Notes: generated by a model from the letters alone, not told the origin. A DNA stretch of 64,000 nucleotides from Janthinobacterium rivuli (GCF_009208735.1 NZ_WFLJ01000005.1:1-64000); one strand, 5' to 3'. Counted from the stretch's first letter, positions 45,109-54,855 are shown. Translations and numbers: made by a program.

Positions 45109-46556
45109 TTTTTTTCTCCTGCAAAAGCGGATGTGGCTTCCAGTACCCAGGTATCCTTGGTGCCGCCCCCTTGCGAGGAGTTGACCACCAGCGACCCTTC
45201 ACCGAGGGCGACGCGGGTCAGGCCGCCGGGCACCATGGAAATGGTCTTGCCGGACAGCACGAACGGGCGCAAATCGATATGGCGCGGCGCGATGCCGGCC
45301 TCGACATACGTGGGGCAGGCGGACAGGGCGAGCGTGGGCTGGGCGATGTAGCCGCCCGGATTGGCCAGCAGGCGCTGGCGGAAATCCTCGATCTGCGCGG
45401 CGCTCGACGCCGGTCCCACCAGCATGCCATAGCCGCCCGCGCCATGCACTTCCTTGACGACCAGTTTCGGCAAGTTCGCCAGGACGTAGGAAAGGTCGGC
45501 CGGTTTGCGGCACTGGTAGGTGGGTACGTTGTTCAAGATCGGTTCCTGCGACAGGTAAAACTTGATCATGTCGGGAACAAAAGGATAGATCGACTTGTCG
45601 TCGGCCACTCCCGTGCCGATGGCGTTCGCCAGGGTGACCCGGCCGGCGCGGTAGACGGACAGCAGGCCCGGCACGCCCAGCGAGGAGTCGGAACGGAAAG
45701 CCAGCGGGTCGAGGAAATCGTCATCGATCCGGCGGTAGATCACGTCGACGCGCTTGGGGCCGCGCGTGGTGCGCATGTACACGGAATTGTCGTTGACAAA
45801 CAAATCCTTGCCTTCGACCAGTTCCACGCCCATCTGCTGGGCCAAAAACGCATGTTCGAAGTAGGCGGAGTTGTACATGCCGGGTGTCATGACGACAACC
45901 GTCGGGTCGTCGACGCCCATCGGCGCGACGGAGCGCAGGTTGTCGAGCAGCATGTCCGGGTAATGGTCGACGGGGGCGATGCGGTTGCGGGCGAACAGTT
46001 CCGGGAACAGGCGCATCATCATCTTGCGGTCTTCCAGCATGTAGGACACGCCGGACGGCACGCGCAAGTTGTCTTCCAGTACATAAAATTCGCCCTGGCC
46101 GGCGCGCACGATATCGACACCGGCGATATGCGCGTAAATGTCGGAAGCGACGGCGATGCCCTGCATTTCCGGGCGGTACTGGGCATTCTTGTAGATCTGC
46201 TCGGCGGGAATGATGCCCGCCTTGATGATGTTTTGCTCATGATAGATATCATGGATGAACATGTTCAAGGCTTGCACGCGCTGCACCAGGCCCGTTTGCA
46301 TCTGCGCCCATTCGGCGGCGGGGATGATGCGCGGGATGGTGTCGAACGGAATCAGGCGTTCCGTGCCGGCATCGTCGCCGTAGACGGCGAAGGTGATGCC
46401 GACGCGGCGGAACGTCAGGTCGGCTTCGGCCCGCTTGCGGGCGATGGTCTCGGGGGATTGCTGCGCCAGCCAACTGTCAAATTCACGATAGTGTTCACGT
46501 ACCTTGCTGTCCGTACCCACTTCATCCGCAGTCATTTCATTGAAAAAATTTGCCAT
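45102..46556 (-). CDS. Circularly permuted ATP-grasp type 2 protein of the Anbu operon
   Basis: A 484-residue predicted peptide or amide ligase. The permuted ATP-grasp fold shows VLEDNLRVPSGVSYMLEDRK, YRRIDDDFLDPLAF and KEVHGAGGYGMLVGPASS, the family's ATP- and metal-binding stretches. It would form an amide bond using ATP. It is the first gene of the operon ATP-grasp, alpha-E, transglutaminase, Anbu, which points to a make-and-trim pathway for an unknown peptide. Confidence 0.92.
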   Translation of the reverse strand: MANFFNEMTADEVGTDSKVREHYREFDSWLAQQSPETIARKRAEADLTFRRVGITFAVYGDDAGTERLIPFDTIPRIIPAAEWAQMQTGLVQRVQALNMFIHDIYHEQNIIKAGIIPAEQIYKNAQYRPEMQGIAVASDIYAHIAGVDIVRAGQGEFYVLEDNLRVPSGVSYMLEDRKMMMRLFPELFARNRIAPVDHYPDMLLDNLRSVAPMGVDDPTVVVMTPGMYNSAYFEHAFLAQQMGVELVEGKDLFVNDNSVYMRTTRGPKRVDVIYRRIDDDFLDPLAFRSDSSLGVPGLLSVYRAGRVTLANAIGTGVADDKSIYPFVPDMIKFYLSQEPILNNVPTYQCRKPADLSYVLANLPKLVVKEVHGAGGYGMLVGPASSAAQIEDFRQRLLANPGGYIAQPTLALSACPTYVEAGIAPRHIDLRPFVLSGKTISMVPGGLTRVALGEGSLVVNSSQGGGTKDTWVLEATSAFAGEKKC

Positions 46557-46691
46557 GTTGTGATTTCCCTTGAGCCGTGTCTATATATAGCTCAGCAGGA
46601 AGCGTGCCAGTCCGGCGATGGCCAGAAAGTGCAATAATGACCACTTTTGTGGCGTTCACGGCCCATTTGCACCGCTTTGGTGCGCACGGCG

Positions 46692-47831
46692 TCAGTTTCT
46701 GGGGCTATCGGTCGCGGGCACGAACGGCCGGCAATCGATGGGCAGGTCGAGGATGAAGGTGGTGCCCGCTTGCGGCGAGCTGTCGACGGCCACGCTGCCG
46801 CCGTGGCTTTCGGCCACGTTCTGCACGAAGGGCAGGCCGATGCCCCAGCCGGGTGCGGGCGCGTGGTTGTCGCGCCGCAGGTAGTCGAAGATGCGCGCCA
46901 TCTGCTCCGTGGCGATGGCGTGGCCACGGTTGTGAACGGTCAGTATCATGCGTTCGTGGGCATGCGCCACATGCACGGCGATGGGACTGTCGTCGCCATA
47001 CTTGACGGCATTGCTGACCAGGTTTTCCAGCGCGCGGCGCAGCGAGTTCTCGCACCACCAGCCCGTGACGGACTGGCCCGTGAGCACACAGCGGCCAGAA
47101 TGCTGCAGGTTGACCTGGCCGCACACGGCTTGCGCCAGCGGCAGGATGTCGAACTGGCTCAAGGCCAGCGGCAGCCGCTGGCCCCGCTGGTAGCTGAGGG
47201 TATCGAGCAACTCCTCGATCATCGCGTCGAGGCGCTTGCTGTGTTCGCCGATCTTGCGTGCCAGCTCCTGCACCTTGGCCGGGTCGGCTTGCCGCTGCAA
47301 CAACTGGGCGCTGGTGGCGATGACGGACAAGGGGTTGCGCATGTCGTGCGACAGGCCGGCGGCGATGCGGCGCCGGAAACTTTCATGCATGGCCGTGAAC
47401 TCGCGTATCGATTCGCGAATGCCCGTGTCGATGGAATCGTTGATGATGCGCCAATCGCGCCGCCGCAGGGACACGCCCGCCTCGAGGGCGACGGCGGCAA
47501 AACAGTCGCGGAAAATCTGGTACTCCTGGATCACCTGTTCCGGCCCGTAATCGGTCATGCGCGCCCGTTCATTGCCATGCACGGCCGGCACATTCGTGTT
47601 GCTGGCCGCATTGTCGCGCGCATGGCCTCGCGTCAGCGCCTCGGCCAGATTGTCGAAGAAGGCGGGCAGGGTGTTGATCAATATGGGCGTGAGCAATTGT
47701 TCGGCGCCGCGCACGCTGGCGCGCACGCGATGCTCCCATTCGGCCAGTACGGCGTCGCGCAAGGCGAAGATGCGTTGCGCGCGCTGGAGCGGCCGCAGCG
47801 GGGCGAGCGGATGATCAGTCGAGAGCGACAC
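46692..47831 (-). CDS. Sensor histidine kinase with RsbRD-like N-terminus
   Basis: A 379-residue soluble histidine kinase. Residues 1-160 resemble an RsbRD-type helical sensor. HisKA follows with the phospho-accepting His in GLSHDMRNPLSVIA, then the HATPase_c boxes LENLVSNAVKYGDDS and GWGIGLPFVQNVAESHGG. No TM segment or receiver domain is seen, and no cognate response regulator is adjacent. I chose a GTG start at 47831 because GGAGG lies 4 bases upstream; an ATG at 47915 in frame lacks a site. Confidence 0.85.
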   Translation of the reverse strand: MSLSTDHPLAPLRPLQRAQRIFALRDAVLAEWEHRVRASVRGAEQLLTPILINTLPAFFDNLAEALTRGHARDNAASNTNVPAVHGNERARMTDYGPEQVIQEYQIFRDCFAAVALEAGVSLRRRDWRIINDSIDTGIRESIREFTAMHESFRRRIAAGLSHDMRNPLSVIATSAQLLQRQADPAKVQELARKIGEHSKRLDAMIEELLDTLSYQRGQRLPLALSQFDILPLAQAVCGQVNLQHSGRCVLTGQSVTGWWCENSLRRALENLVSNAVKYGDDSPIAVHVAHAHERMILTVHNRGHAIATEQMARIFDYLRRDNHAPAPGWGIGLPFVQNVAESHGGSVAVDSSPQAGTTFILDLPIDCRPFVPATDSPRN

Positions 47832-47919
47832 GCTTCCTCCAAGGCAGGACGGCGCACCAGCCACGCCGGCCGCACCGCATGTGGACAGTATCCTCTTGTT
47901 GGAGGCGGCGCGCACGCCC

Positions 47920-48795
47920 TTACTGAGCGTCTGTGGGGGCCGACATGATATAGGTCAAACGGGCCACCGTTGTGGACCAGGTTTCCAGCGAAAAGTTTTG
48001 CGGATCGTCATGACCGTTCGCATACCCCGTATCGAGCACGGCGTGGAAGGCGGGGATCAGCCACGTGCCCTTGCGTACGCTGGCGGCGATATACAAGAGG
48101 GCCAGGCGCTCGTATTGCGCGGGGGTAAAACCTGGATCGGGCGCCAGGCCGTCGTTGCCCTTGCCGCCGCCGGGCACGGAGTGGCGCGGCTGCACCAGTT
48201 CCACGTGCAGGAACAGGCCCGTCAAGGAAGGCTTGTCCTTTTCCAGTTTGCTGGCGTAGCCGGGCGTGCCGAAGTCGCGCACGGCCAGTGAATCGCCGAG
48301 GCGGTTCACGTAGACATGGCCTTTCGGGCCGCCGCCCAGCGCGGGATTACGTCTATTGAAATCGTTGAAATCCCAGTCGGCGTCGTTGATGTGCTCGGGA
48401 ATGGGTTCGGCAAGAAAATTCGGATAGCTGGTGTCGTGGATGACGAAATAGCGGGCCATGGGCGCCGCCAGCCGGCCCACGGCGCGCGACAGGGGCGCGT
48501 CGACGGCGCCGCCCACGTCCGCTTCGCTGATCGATTGCTGCGCCAGCCAGGCGCGCAGGCGGGTCGGGGCGATGGCCGTGCGCTGGCCGATGCGGGCGGC
48601 CAGAAAGTCCGGCAGCGGCGCGCTCCCGCCCAGGCGCGCATACAGTTTCACAGGGCGCAGCAAGCACGTCGCCTGCGCCCGCGCATCGCCCTTGAAGCCG
48701 CTTTTCCAGGCGGCATACGGGCAGGCGGCTTGCTTCTGGGCAGCGGCCGGCAGGGACAGGCAAAGCAAGAGCAGCAGGGCAGGAAGTCGTTTCAT
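47920..48795 (-). CDS. Secreted amidase_2-like protein
   Basis: A 291-residue protein with a signal peptide (PALLLLLCLSLPAAAQ). Its core resembles the N-acetylmuramoyl-L-alanine amidase fold, with YFVIHDTSYPNFL near the first zinc-ligand region, a HVYVNRLG strand, and a later GHDDPQNFSLETW. The match is by motif pattern only, and zinc ligands are not certain. A cell-wall-related role is an inference. The ATG at 48795 begins the signal peptide; the frame is open to 48909. Confidence 0.65.
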   Translation of the reverse strand: MKRLPALLLLLCLSLPAAAQKQAACPYAAWKSGFKGDARAQATCLLRPVKLYARLGGSAPLPDFLAARIGQRTAIAPTRLRAWLAQQSISEADVGGAVDAPLSRAVGRLAAPMARYFVIHDTSYPNFLAEPIPEHINDADWDFNDFNRRNPALGGGPKGHVYVNRLGDSLAVRDFGTPGYASKLEKDKPSLTGLFLHVELVQPRHSVPGGGKGNDGLAPDPGFTPAQYERLALLYIAASVRKGTWLIPAFHAVLDTGYANGHDDPQNFSLETWSTTVARLTYIMSAPTDAQ

Positions 48796-48842
48796 GTGCG
48801 CATTGTCGCCGAAGCGCGGCGCGCCGCAAAGGCGCGCACGCG

Positions 48843-48867
48843 AAGCTGCCCGGGGAGGGGGCAGCTT
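48843..48867 (-). terminator. Hairpin after the TonB-dependent receptor gene
   Basis: AAGCTGCCC (48843-48851) and GGGCAGCTT (48859-48867) form a perfect 9-bp stem with a 7-base loop, 13 bases beyond the receptor stop on the minus strand. The following bases are not T-rich, so this is a plausible but not classical terminator. Confidence 0.5.
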
Positions 48868-48880
48868 AGGCGCGGGCGAA

Positions 48881-51091
48881 TCAGAACGCCACGCTGCCCG
48901 ACACGACAAAGGTGCGCGGCGCGGCCAGCACCAGGCTGCCGGCGTCGAACGAGGAGACGGCCGAGGCCCAGTAGCTGCGGTCGGCCACGTTGTCGATGCG
49001 CGCGCGCAAGGTCACGTCATGACCCGCCACCTGGGTCAGGTAGCGCGCGCCAAGGTCGACGCGGGTCCAGGAGGACAGCTGCTTGCTGTTGGCCAGATCC
49101 GCATACTGTGTCGACGTGTAGACGGTGCGGGCGTTCAGCGACAGACCCGGCGCGCCCGGCACATCCCATTCGCCGCCCACGCTGAGCTGGGTTGTTGGCG
49201 CGCCGATGGCATCCTTGCCATTGTTGGCCGGCTTGTCCGTGTTGCGCTGCTCCGTATCGAGCCAGGTCAGGCCGCCCAGCAGGCGCACGCCCGCCACCGG
49301 CGTGCCGAAGACGGACAGTTCCAGGCCCTGGTTGCGCTGTTCGCCCGACAGGGTGGCGCGCGAACCGAACACGGCCGGCAAAGGCCTGGGCGTGGAAAAC
49401 AGCGAGGCGCTCATGCCCAGCCTGCCGCCGTCATACTTGACGCCGATTTCCTTCTGTTTCGACTTGTAGGGCGAGAAAACTTCCCCCTTGTTGCTCAACG
49501 GCAGGTCATTCTCGCCGTCAAAGTAGCTACCGCTGGCAACGGGACCCTTGACCAGCGCCTCGATGTAGTTGGCGTACAGCGACACGTTCTTGCTGGCCTT
49601 GTAGACGATTCCGGCCACGGGCGTGGTGGCGCTCTTGTCGTAGCTGGAATATTGCACGGCCGTGCCGTAGGCGTACGCCGCGTCGCGGATCTGCTGGCGG
49701 CGCAGGCCCACGGTCAACAGCAGCTGGTCGTCGAGGAAGGCCATGGTATCGGCCACGGCGTAGCTGCTGAGGATGGTTTTTTGCGTCAGCCGCGGGTCGC
49801 TCATCACGCCGCCAGAGTTGGCGGGCAGGGTGGGCGGCATGGCCACGTCCAGCGGACGGTAGATATTCGTCGGCAAGCCCGCATAGTCGCTGATCGCATA
49901 CGCATTCTTCGCTTCGTTCCAGTGACCGGACCAGCTGGCCACCAGGGTGTGCTTGACGGCCCCCGTCACGAGCTTGCCGCGAATGCCCAGTTCGCCCGTG
50001 CGGATTTCCTGCTTGCGCGCATTGTCGAAGCGGTACACGCTGGCATCGCCATTGAGCGAGCCCAACGTCGGTTGGGCCAGGCTGTTGGCTTCCTTCGTCG
50101 AGCGGCCGCCGAACGCGGCCCAGGCCACCACATCCTTGGCGAGGTCCACTTCGGCGCGCGCCGTGCCGAACACGTCGTGCTCCTTCGAATAGCTCCAGGG
50201 CTGGGCAAAGTTGCTCGACGCATCGGGCGCGCCAGGCAAGCTCGTCAGGCTGCCCGTGCTGATGGAAGGGCGCGGCGCCGTCAAATCGAAATTCTGGTAG
50301 CCGGCATCGGCCGACAGGCGGTAGCCGCGGCCGCGATAGTCGAGGCCCACCGAAAACATGCCCACGTCGTGGTCTTCGCGCCGGATGCTGGTCTCGCCCT
50401 GGCGCTTGGCGGCATTCACGCGTACGCCAAATTCCTGCTGCTCGCCAAAGCGGCGCGCCACGTCGATGGCCGCATAGGCGTGGCCGCCCGATTCCACGCC
50501 CAGCGTCAGTTCCGTCAGCGGCGTGTTGCCGGCACGCTTGGGCATCAGATTGATGGCGCCGCCGATGCCGCTGCCGCCCGGCGCCGCGCCATTCAGGAAG
50601 GCGCTGGCGCCACGGAACACTTCCACGCGCTCGAGCAGTTCCGGCGATACGTATTGACGGGGCAACACGCCGTACAAGCCGTTGTAGGCCACGTCGTCCG
50701 AATCGAGGGCGAAGCCGCGGATCACATACACTTCCTGGAAATTGCCATAGCCGCGCGACATGCGCACGGCCGGATCGCTTTGCAGCAGATCGCCCACGCT
50801 GCGCGCTTGCTGGTCGGCGATGAATTGCTGCGTATAACTGGTGCTGCCGAAGGGCGAGTCCATCATGTCCACGTTGCCCAGCAAGCCCATGCGCCCGCCG
50901 CGCGCCACCTGGCCGCCCGCATACGCTTTGGACAAGCCTTCCGCCGACGCATCGGCCGAGGCATGCACGAGCACCGTGGGCATGGTCTGCGTGACGCCGT
51001 CCGCCGGCGTGTTCTGGGCGTGGGCGGCGCTGCTGGCCAGCAGGAAGGCGGCCAGGGCGAAGGGGGTAGGGACGAGGCGGAAGGAACGCAT
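48881..51091 (-). CDS. TonB-dependent siderophore receptor
   Basis: A 736-residue outer-membrane receptor that should import a ferric siderophore using TonB energy. The signal peptide ends in SSAAHAQ. The plug domain includes NVDMMDSPFGSTSYTQQFIA and DSDDVAYNGLYGVLPRQYVS. The barrel ends in an aromatic residue (VVSGSVAF). The ATG at 51091 begins the signal peptide; the open frame to 51166 lies over the promoter. A Fur box is 21 bases upstream. The siderophore type is unknown. Confidence 0.92.
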   Translation of the reverse strand: MRSFRLVPTPFALAAFLLASSAAHAQNTPADGVTQTMPTVLVHASADASAEGLSKAYAGGQVARGGRMGLLGNVDMMDSPFGSTSYTQQFIADQQARSVGDLLQSDPAVRMSRGYGNFQEVYVIRGFALDSDDVAYNGLYGVLPRQYVSPELLERVEVFRGASAFLNGAAPGGSGIGGAINLMPKRAGNTPLTELTLGVESGGHAYAAIDVARRFGEQQEFGVRVNAAKRQGETSIRREDHDVGMFSVGLDYRGRGYRLSADAGYQNFDLTAPRPSISTGSLTSLPGAPDASSNFAQPWSYSKEHDVFGTARAEVDLAKDVVAWAAFGGRSTKEANSLAQPTLGSLNGDASVYRFDNARKQEIRTGELGIRGKLVTGAVKHTLVASWSGHWNEAKNAYAISDYAGLPTNIYRPLDVAMPPTLPANSGGVMSDPRLTQKTILSSYAVADTMAFLDDQLLLTVGLRRQQIRDAAYAYGTAVQYSSYDKSATTPVAGIVYKASKNVSLYANYIEALVKGPVASGSYFDGENDLPLSNKGEVFSPYKSKQKEIGVKYDGGRLGMSASLFSTPRPLPAVFGSRATLSGEQRNQGLELSVFGTPVAGVRLLGGLTWLDTEQRNTDKPANNGKDAIGAPTTQLSVGGEWDVPGAPGLSLNARTVYTSTQYADLANSKQLSSWTRVDLGARYLTQVAGHDVTLRARIDNVADRSYWASAVSSFDAGSLVLAAPRTFVVSGSVAF

Positions 51092-51111
51092 GGTATGGTC
51101 AGGATATGAAT

Positions 51112-51130
51112 GAGAATGATTATCATTATA
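51112..51130 (-). promoter_or_regulatory. Fur box upstream of the siderophore receptor gene
   Basis: GAGAATGATTATCATTATA matches the 19-base Fur consensus (GATAATGATAATCATTATC) at 16 positions. It lies 21 bases before the receptor start, overlapping the expected promoter. Iron repression of the receptor is therefore likely. Confidence 0.9.
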
Positions 51131-51323
51131 TTCCAGCGGGGAAAGATGCGTGGGAAAGTGTGACAAAGCGGCAAAAAAATCGCCATGCGTACAACATTCA
51201 CTGCAGCAGGCACTGGAATCTGGTGAAAAAGGGCGCGCCAGACGATACCTTGTGGATTGATCAATGCCTGTTGCCCGGTTTCGTTAGAATGGGCCATCGC
51301 GCCCGGCGCCCACAGGAAACCGC

Positions 51324-51992
51324 ATGCCCTTGCACCGCCATCGACAGTCCGCCTTTATGCGCATACGGCGGGGCTTGAGCTTGAGAAGCGCGGCCGTCGC
51401 GCTGATCCTGGCCATGCACGCGCTGGGCTTGTATTTCCTGCTCCTGCCGGCGCGGCAACTCAAGCAATACACGGAAGTGGCGTTCATGACCCTGCTGCCG
51501 CCCCGGCCAACGCCGGCGCCGCCGCTGGCCTTGCCGCTGCCCATGCCGGTTCCTACTCCGCGCGCGCGGGCCAGCGTGCCATCCGCCGTCCCTGAGCTGC
51601 CTGCCGTGACGGCGCAGGCGATCACCATGCCCGCCGAGGAATTGCCCGAAGGGCCAGCCATGGCGCCGACCGGCGCGGACCTGCGCACGCGCGCCCGGCT
51701 GGCCGCGGGCGCCGCCGACAAGGCCCTGCGCGGCGAGCTGAAGCAAGACCAGCCCTGGCTGGCCAATGCCGACCTCAAGAGCGAGAACACTTTCCACAAG
51801 CTGCTTGCTTCCGCCTGGCGCGGCGGCCCCGTCATCCGCGTGGAGGAAGTCCTGTCGGCCGATGGCCGGCCCGTCACGCGCGTCGTCAGCGCCGGCGGCG
51901 CCAAGTGCTTTGGCATGGACGCGAACCCGGGCGCGGGCGCCGACCCGGCCAGGACGGGCGGCAAGGTCAAACGCGTGCCTTGCCCCGGCTAA
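51324..51992 (+). CDS. Membrane-anchored proline-rich protein (TonB-like architecture)
   Basis: A 222-residue protein with one N-terminal TM segment (AAVALILAMHALGLYFLLLP), a Pro-rich spacer (PPRPTPAPPLALPLPMPVPT), and a periplasmic C-terminal part with no TonB motif I can recognise. The layout resembles TonB, but the C-terminal domain (SAGGAKCFGMDAN) differs. AGGAAA precedes the ATG at 51324; a second in-frame ATG is at 51357. It is divergent from the siderophore receptor but outside its Fur box, so a link is only possible. Confidence 0.6.
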   Translation: MPLHRHRQSAFMRIRRGLSLRSAAVALILAMHALGLYFLLLPARQLKQYTEVAFMTLLPPRPTPAPPLALPLPMPVPTPRARASVPSAVPELPAVTAQAITMPAEELPEGPAMAPTGADLRTRARLAAGAADKALRGELKQDQPWLANADLKSENTFHKLLASAWRGGPVIRVEEVLSADGRPVTRVVSAGGAKCFGMDANPGAGADPARTGGKVKRVPCPG

Positions 51993-52105
51993 AGACCGGC
52001 AAGGGCGCACGGTTATCGCGGCGATTGCGGGGCGGTGGTCCCCGGGCGGGCGTCAAATATGCTAAGTTGCGTCTGCAAATCCTGTCGACACCAACCCGGA
52101 CGCCC

Positions 52106-53059
52106 ATGCCAGCCGAACTCCTCATCCTCGCCCCCAGCCCCTCGGCTGCCGTCAACGCGCAGCTGGAACAGCAATACACGTGTCATCGCGCCTGGCAAGT
52201 GCCGGCGGACGAGCGCCAGGCCTGGCTGGCGGAACGGGCGCCGGCCATCCGCGGCGTCGTCACGACGGGCGCGCTGGGCTTGAACGCCGGCGACATGGCC
52301 ATGCTGGCGCATCTGGAAATCGTCGCCGTCAATGGCGTCGGTCTCGACGGCGTGGCGCTCGATGTGGCCCGCCAGCGCGGCATCGCCGTCACCACCACAC
52401 CGAACGTGCTGACGGACGACGTGGCCGACGTGGCGCTGGCTTTGCTGCTGGCCAGCGCGCGGCACATCGTGGCGCTCGACCGTTTCGTGCGCGACGGCGG
52501 CTGGGAACGCCGCGAGGCCATCGCCCCCGCGTCCAGCCTGCGCGGCAAGACGGCCGGCATCTTCGGCTTCGGCCAGATCGGCCAGGCCATCGCGCTGCGC
52601 CTGGCCGCTTTCGGCATCAAGGTCCGCTACTTCCAGCCGCGCGCCATTCCCGGCACCGACGTGCCGCGCGCGGCCTCCCTGCTGGCCCTGGCGCAGGAAA
52701 GCGATTATCTGATCGTCTGCGCGCCGGGCACGCCCGCCACGCGCAAGATCATCGACCGCAGCGTGCTCGACGCGCTCGGTCCGCAAGGCACCCTGATCAA
52801 CATCGCCCGTGGCGCCCTCATCGACGAAGACGCCCTGATCGCCGCCTTGCAGGATGGCCACCTGGGCGCGGCCGGCCTCGACGTGTTCACGGATGAGCCA
52901 CGCGTACCCAACGCCTTGCGCGCCTTGCCGAACGTGGTGCTGACACCGCACGTGGGCAGCCTGACCGTGGAGACACGGTATGCGATGGGGCAACTGGTGG
53001 TCGACAACCTGGCCGCGCACTTCGCCGGCTTGCCCTTGTTGACGCCAGTCAAACTATAA
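52106..53059 (+). CDS. D-isomer-specific 2-hydroxyacid dehydrogenase
   Basis: A 317-residue NAD(P)-dependent oxidoreductase, probably glyoxylate/hydroxypyruvate reductase-like. The Rossmann motif is GIFGFGQIGQAIALR. The catalytic Arg is in NIARGALIDE, Glu in FTDEP, and His in LTPHVGSLT. Family length is matched with the ATG at 52106 (MPAELLILAPSP); an open frame from 51905 overlaps the previous gene. The exact substrate is uncertain. It lies alone between the proline-rich protein gene and the ltrA-like gene. Confidence 0.9.
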   Translation: MPAELLILAPSPSAAVNAQLEQQYTCHRAWQVPADERQAWLAERAPAIRGVVTTGALGLNAGDMAMLAHLEIVAVNGVGLDGVALDVARQRGIAVTTTPNVLTDDVADVALALLLASARHIVALDRFVRDGGWERREAIAPASSLRGKTAGIFGFGQIGQAIALRLAAFGIKVRYFQPRAIPGTDVPRAASLLALAQESDYLIVCAPGTPATRKIIDRSVLDALGPQGTLINIARGALIDEDALIAALQDGHLGAAGLDVFTDEPRVPNALRALPNVVLTPHVGSLTVETRYAMGQLVVDNLAAHFAGLPLLTPVKL

Positions 53060-53106
53060 AAGTTCGCAGATAAACGTTTTAATCAAGCTTGAATGAAAGA
53101 GTAGCT

Positions 53107-54297
53107 ATGGAATTGACAAAATCGCTGTTGCGCACGCGCGGCGGGCAGGACAGCGGCAAGGTGGGCATGATCGAGCTGTTCTTCGATCTGGTGTTCGTGT
53201 TTGCCGTCACACAACTGTCGCACGGCTTGCTGGCCCATCTGAGCGCCATGGGCTGGCTGCAGACGGGCTTGTTGCTGATGGCCGTCTGGTGGGTGTGGAT
53301 TTTTACTTCGTGGATCACCAACTGGCTCGATCCCGAGCGCATTCCCGTGCGCATCAGCCTGTTCGCCCTGATGCTGGGCGGCTTGATCATGTCGGCCTCG
53401 ATTCCCGAAGCGTTCGGCACGCGGGGCCTGGGCTTCGCGGGCGCCTATGTGGCCATGCAGGTGGGCCGGCCCCTGTTCGCCTGGTGGGCCGTGCGCCATG
53501 AAGCGCTGGCGCGCCGCCGCAATTTCCAGCGCATCGCCCTGTGGGCCGTGCTGTCCAGCATTTTCTGGATCGCCGGCGGTATAGCGTCGCCCGAACAGCG
53601 CATTTTCTGGTGGGCGCTGGCCCTGGCGATAGACCTGGCCGGGCCATGGATGCTGTTCGGCATACCCGGTCTGGGCCGCTCGACGACGGCCGACTGGGAT
53701 GTCGATGGCAACCACATGGCCGAGCGTTGCGGCCTGTTCGTCATCATCGCCCTCGGTGAATCCCTGCTGGTGACGGGCGCCACGTTCGCGGGCCTGGAAT
53801 GGACGGCCGCCAACTGGCTGGGCTTCCTGTCGGCCCTGGTCGGCAGCATCGCCATGTGGTGGATTTACTTTGACACGGGCGCCGAGGCGGGGCACCACCG
53901 CATCGCCCACTCGAAGGACCCGGGCCGCATCGCGCGCAAGGCTTACACATATATCCACGTGCTGATCGTGGGCGGCGTGATCGTTTCCGCCGTGGCCGAT
54001 GAGCTGGCCCTCGTGCACCCGGACGAGGCGAGCTTCGCCGGCATCAGCGCCTTGCTGGGCGGCCCGATCCTGTATCTGCTGGGCAATGCGCTATTCAAAT
54101 GGGTCAGCAGCGACCGCGCCGCGCCGCCGTTGTCGCATCTGCTGGGCATTTTGATCATCCTGGCGCTGATCCCGATGGCTTACGGCCGCCTGTATGCTCC
54201 GTTGACCCTGGCCTGCATCACCAGCTGCGTGCTGGTATTGGTGGCCGTATGGGAACATATGGCGCTGCGCCGTCCGCCGCCGGAAATCGATCCTTGA
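53107..54297 (+). CDS. Low temperature requirement A (LtrA) family membrane protein
   Basis: A 396-residue polytopic membrane protein with about ten TM segments. The family signature is at the N-terminus (KVGMIELFFDLVFVFAVTQL) and ALGESLLVTGATFA in the middle. LtrA proteins are named from a Listeria cold-growth mutant; their transport function is unknown. I prefer the ATG at 53107 with AAAGAG 6 bases upstream; another in-frame ATG is at 53089. Convergent with the acetyltransferase gene. Confidence 0.88.
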   Translation: MELTKSLLRTRGGQDSGKVGMIELFFDLVFVFAVTQLSHGLLAHLSAMGWLQTGLLLMAVWWVWIFTSWITNWLDPERIPVRISLFALMLGGLIMSASIPEAFGTRGLGFAGAYVAMQVGRPLFAWWAVRHEALARRRNFQRIALWAVLSSIFWIAGGIASPEQRIFWWALALAIDLAGPWMLFGIPGLGRSTTADWDVDGNHMAERCGLFVIIALGESLLVTGATFAGLEWTAANWLGFLSALVGSIAMWWIYFDTGAEAGHHRIAHSKDPGRIARKAYTYIHVLIVGGVIVSAVADELALVHPDEASFAGISALLGGPILYLLGNALFKWVSSDRAAPPLSHLLGILIILALIPMAYGRLYAPLTLACITSCVLVLVAVWEHMALRRPPPEIDP

Positions 54298-54324
54298 TGC
54301 GCTATCCCTGATACTTGCCTGAAC

Positions 54325-54855
54325 TTAGCCGGGCGGCGCGATGCCGTCCGGATCGCTGCGCGTATCGAGCTGCAGCTGCAGGAACGCCAGGTCCAGCCAG
54401 GCGCCGAACTTGGTACCCACCTGGCGCAGCAAGCCCACTTCCTCGAAACCCAGCTGCTTGTGCAGGGCGATCGAGGCGGTATTGCCCGCCTCGATGCCCG
54501 CCACCATCACGTGCTTGCCCAAGCCCTGCGCCCGCACGATCAGCTCCCTCATCAAGGCCTTGCCGACGCCGGCGCCGCGCCTGTCGGCGCGCACATACAC
54601 GGAATGCTCGATGGTATGCCGGTAGCCCTCGAACGGGCGCCAGTCGCCGAACGAGGCGTAGCCGGCCACATGTTGTTGTGCATCGATGGCGACCAGCACC
54701 GGATAGCCGGCCTTCTCGCGGTCGGCCAGCCAGGCGGCGCGATTGGCCGCATCCACCGTCCGTTCATTCCAGATGGCTAAAGTATTGCTGACGGCATCGT
54801 TGTAGATGGCCGTGATGGCTTCGATGTCGCCCGCATGGGCATCGCGTATCTGCAT
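54325..54855 (-). CDS. GNAT acetyltransferase (phosphinothricin acetyltransferase-like)
   Basis: A 176-residue acetyl-CoA-dependent enzyme of the PAT/MddA type, which acetylates phosphinothricin or methionine derivatives in characterised members. The start MQIRDAHAGDIEAITAIYND, the loop RADRRGAGVGKALM and GIEAGNTASIALHKQLGF are typical. The native substrate is not known. It is divergent from an XRE-cupin regulator that shares an operator-like inverted repeat and probably controls it. Confidence 0.88.
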   Translation of the reverse strand: MQIRDAHAGDIEAITAIYNDAVSNTLAIWNERTVDAANRAAWLADREKAGYPVLVAIDAQQHVAGYASFGDWRPFEGYRHTIEHSVYVRADRRGAGVGKALMRELIVRAQGLGKHVMVAGIEAGNTASIALHKQLGFEEVGLLRQVGTKFGAWLDLAFLQLQLDTRSDPDGIAPPG

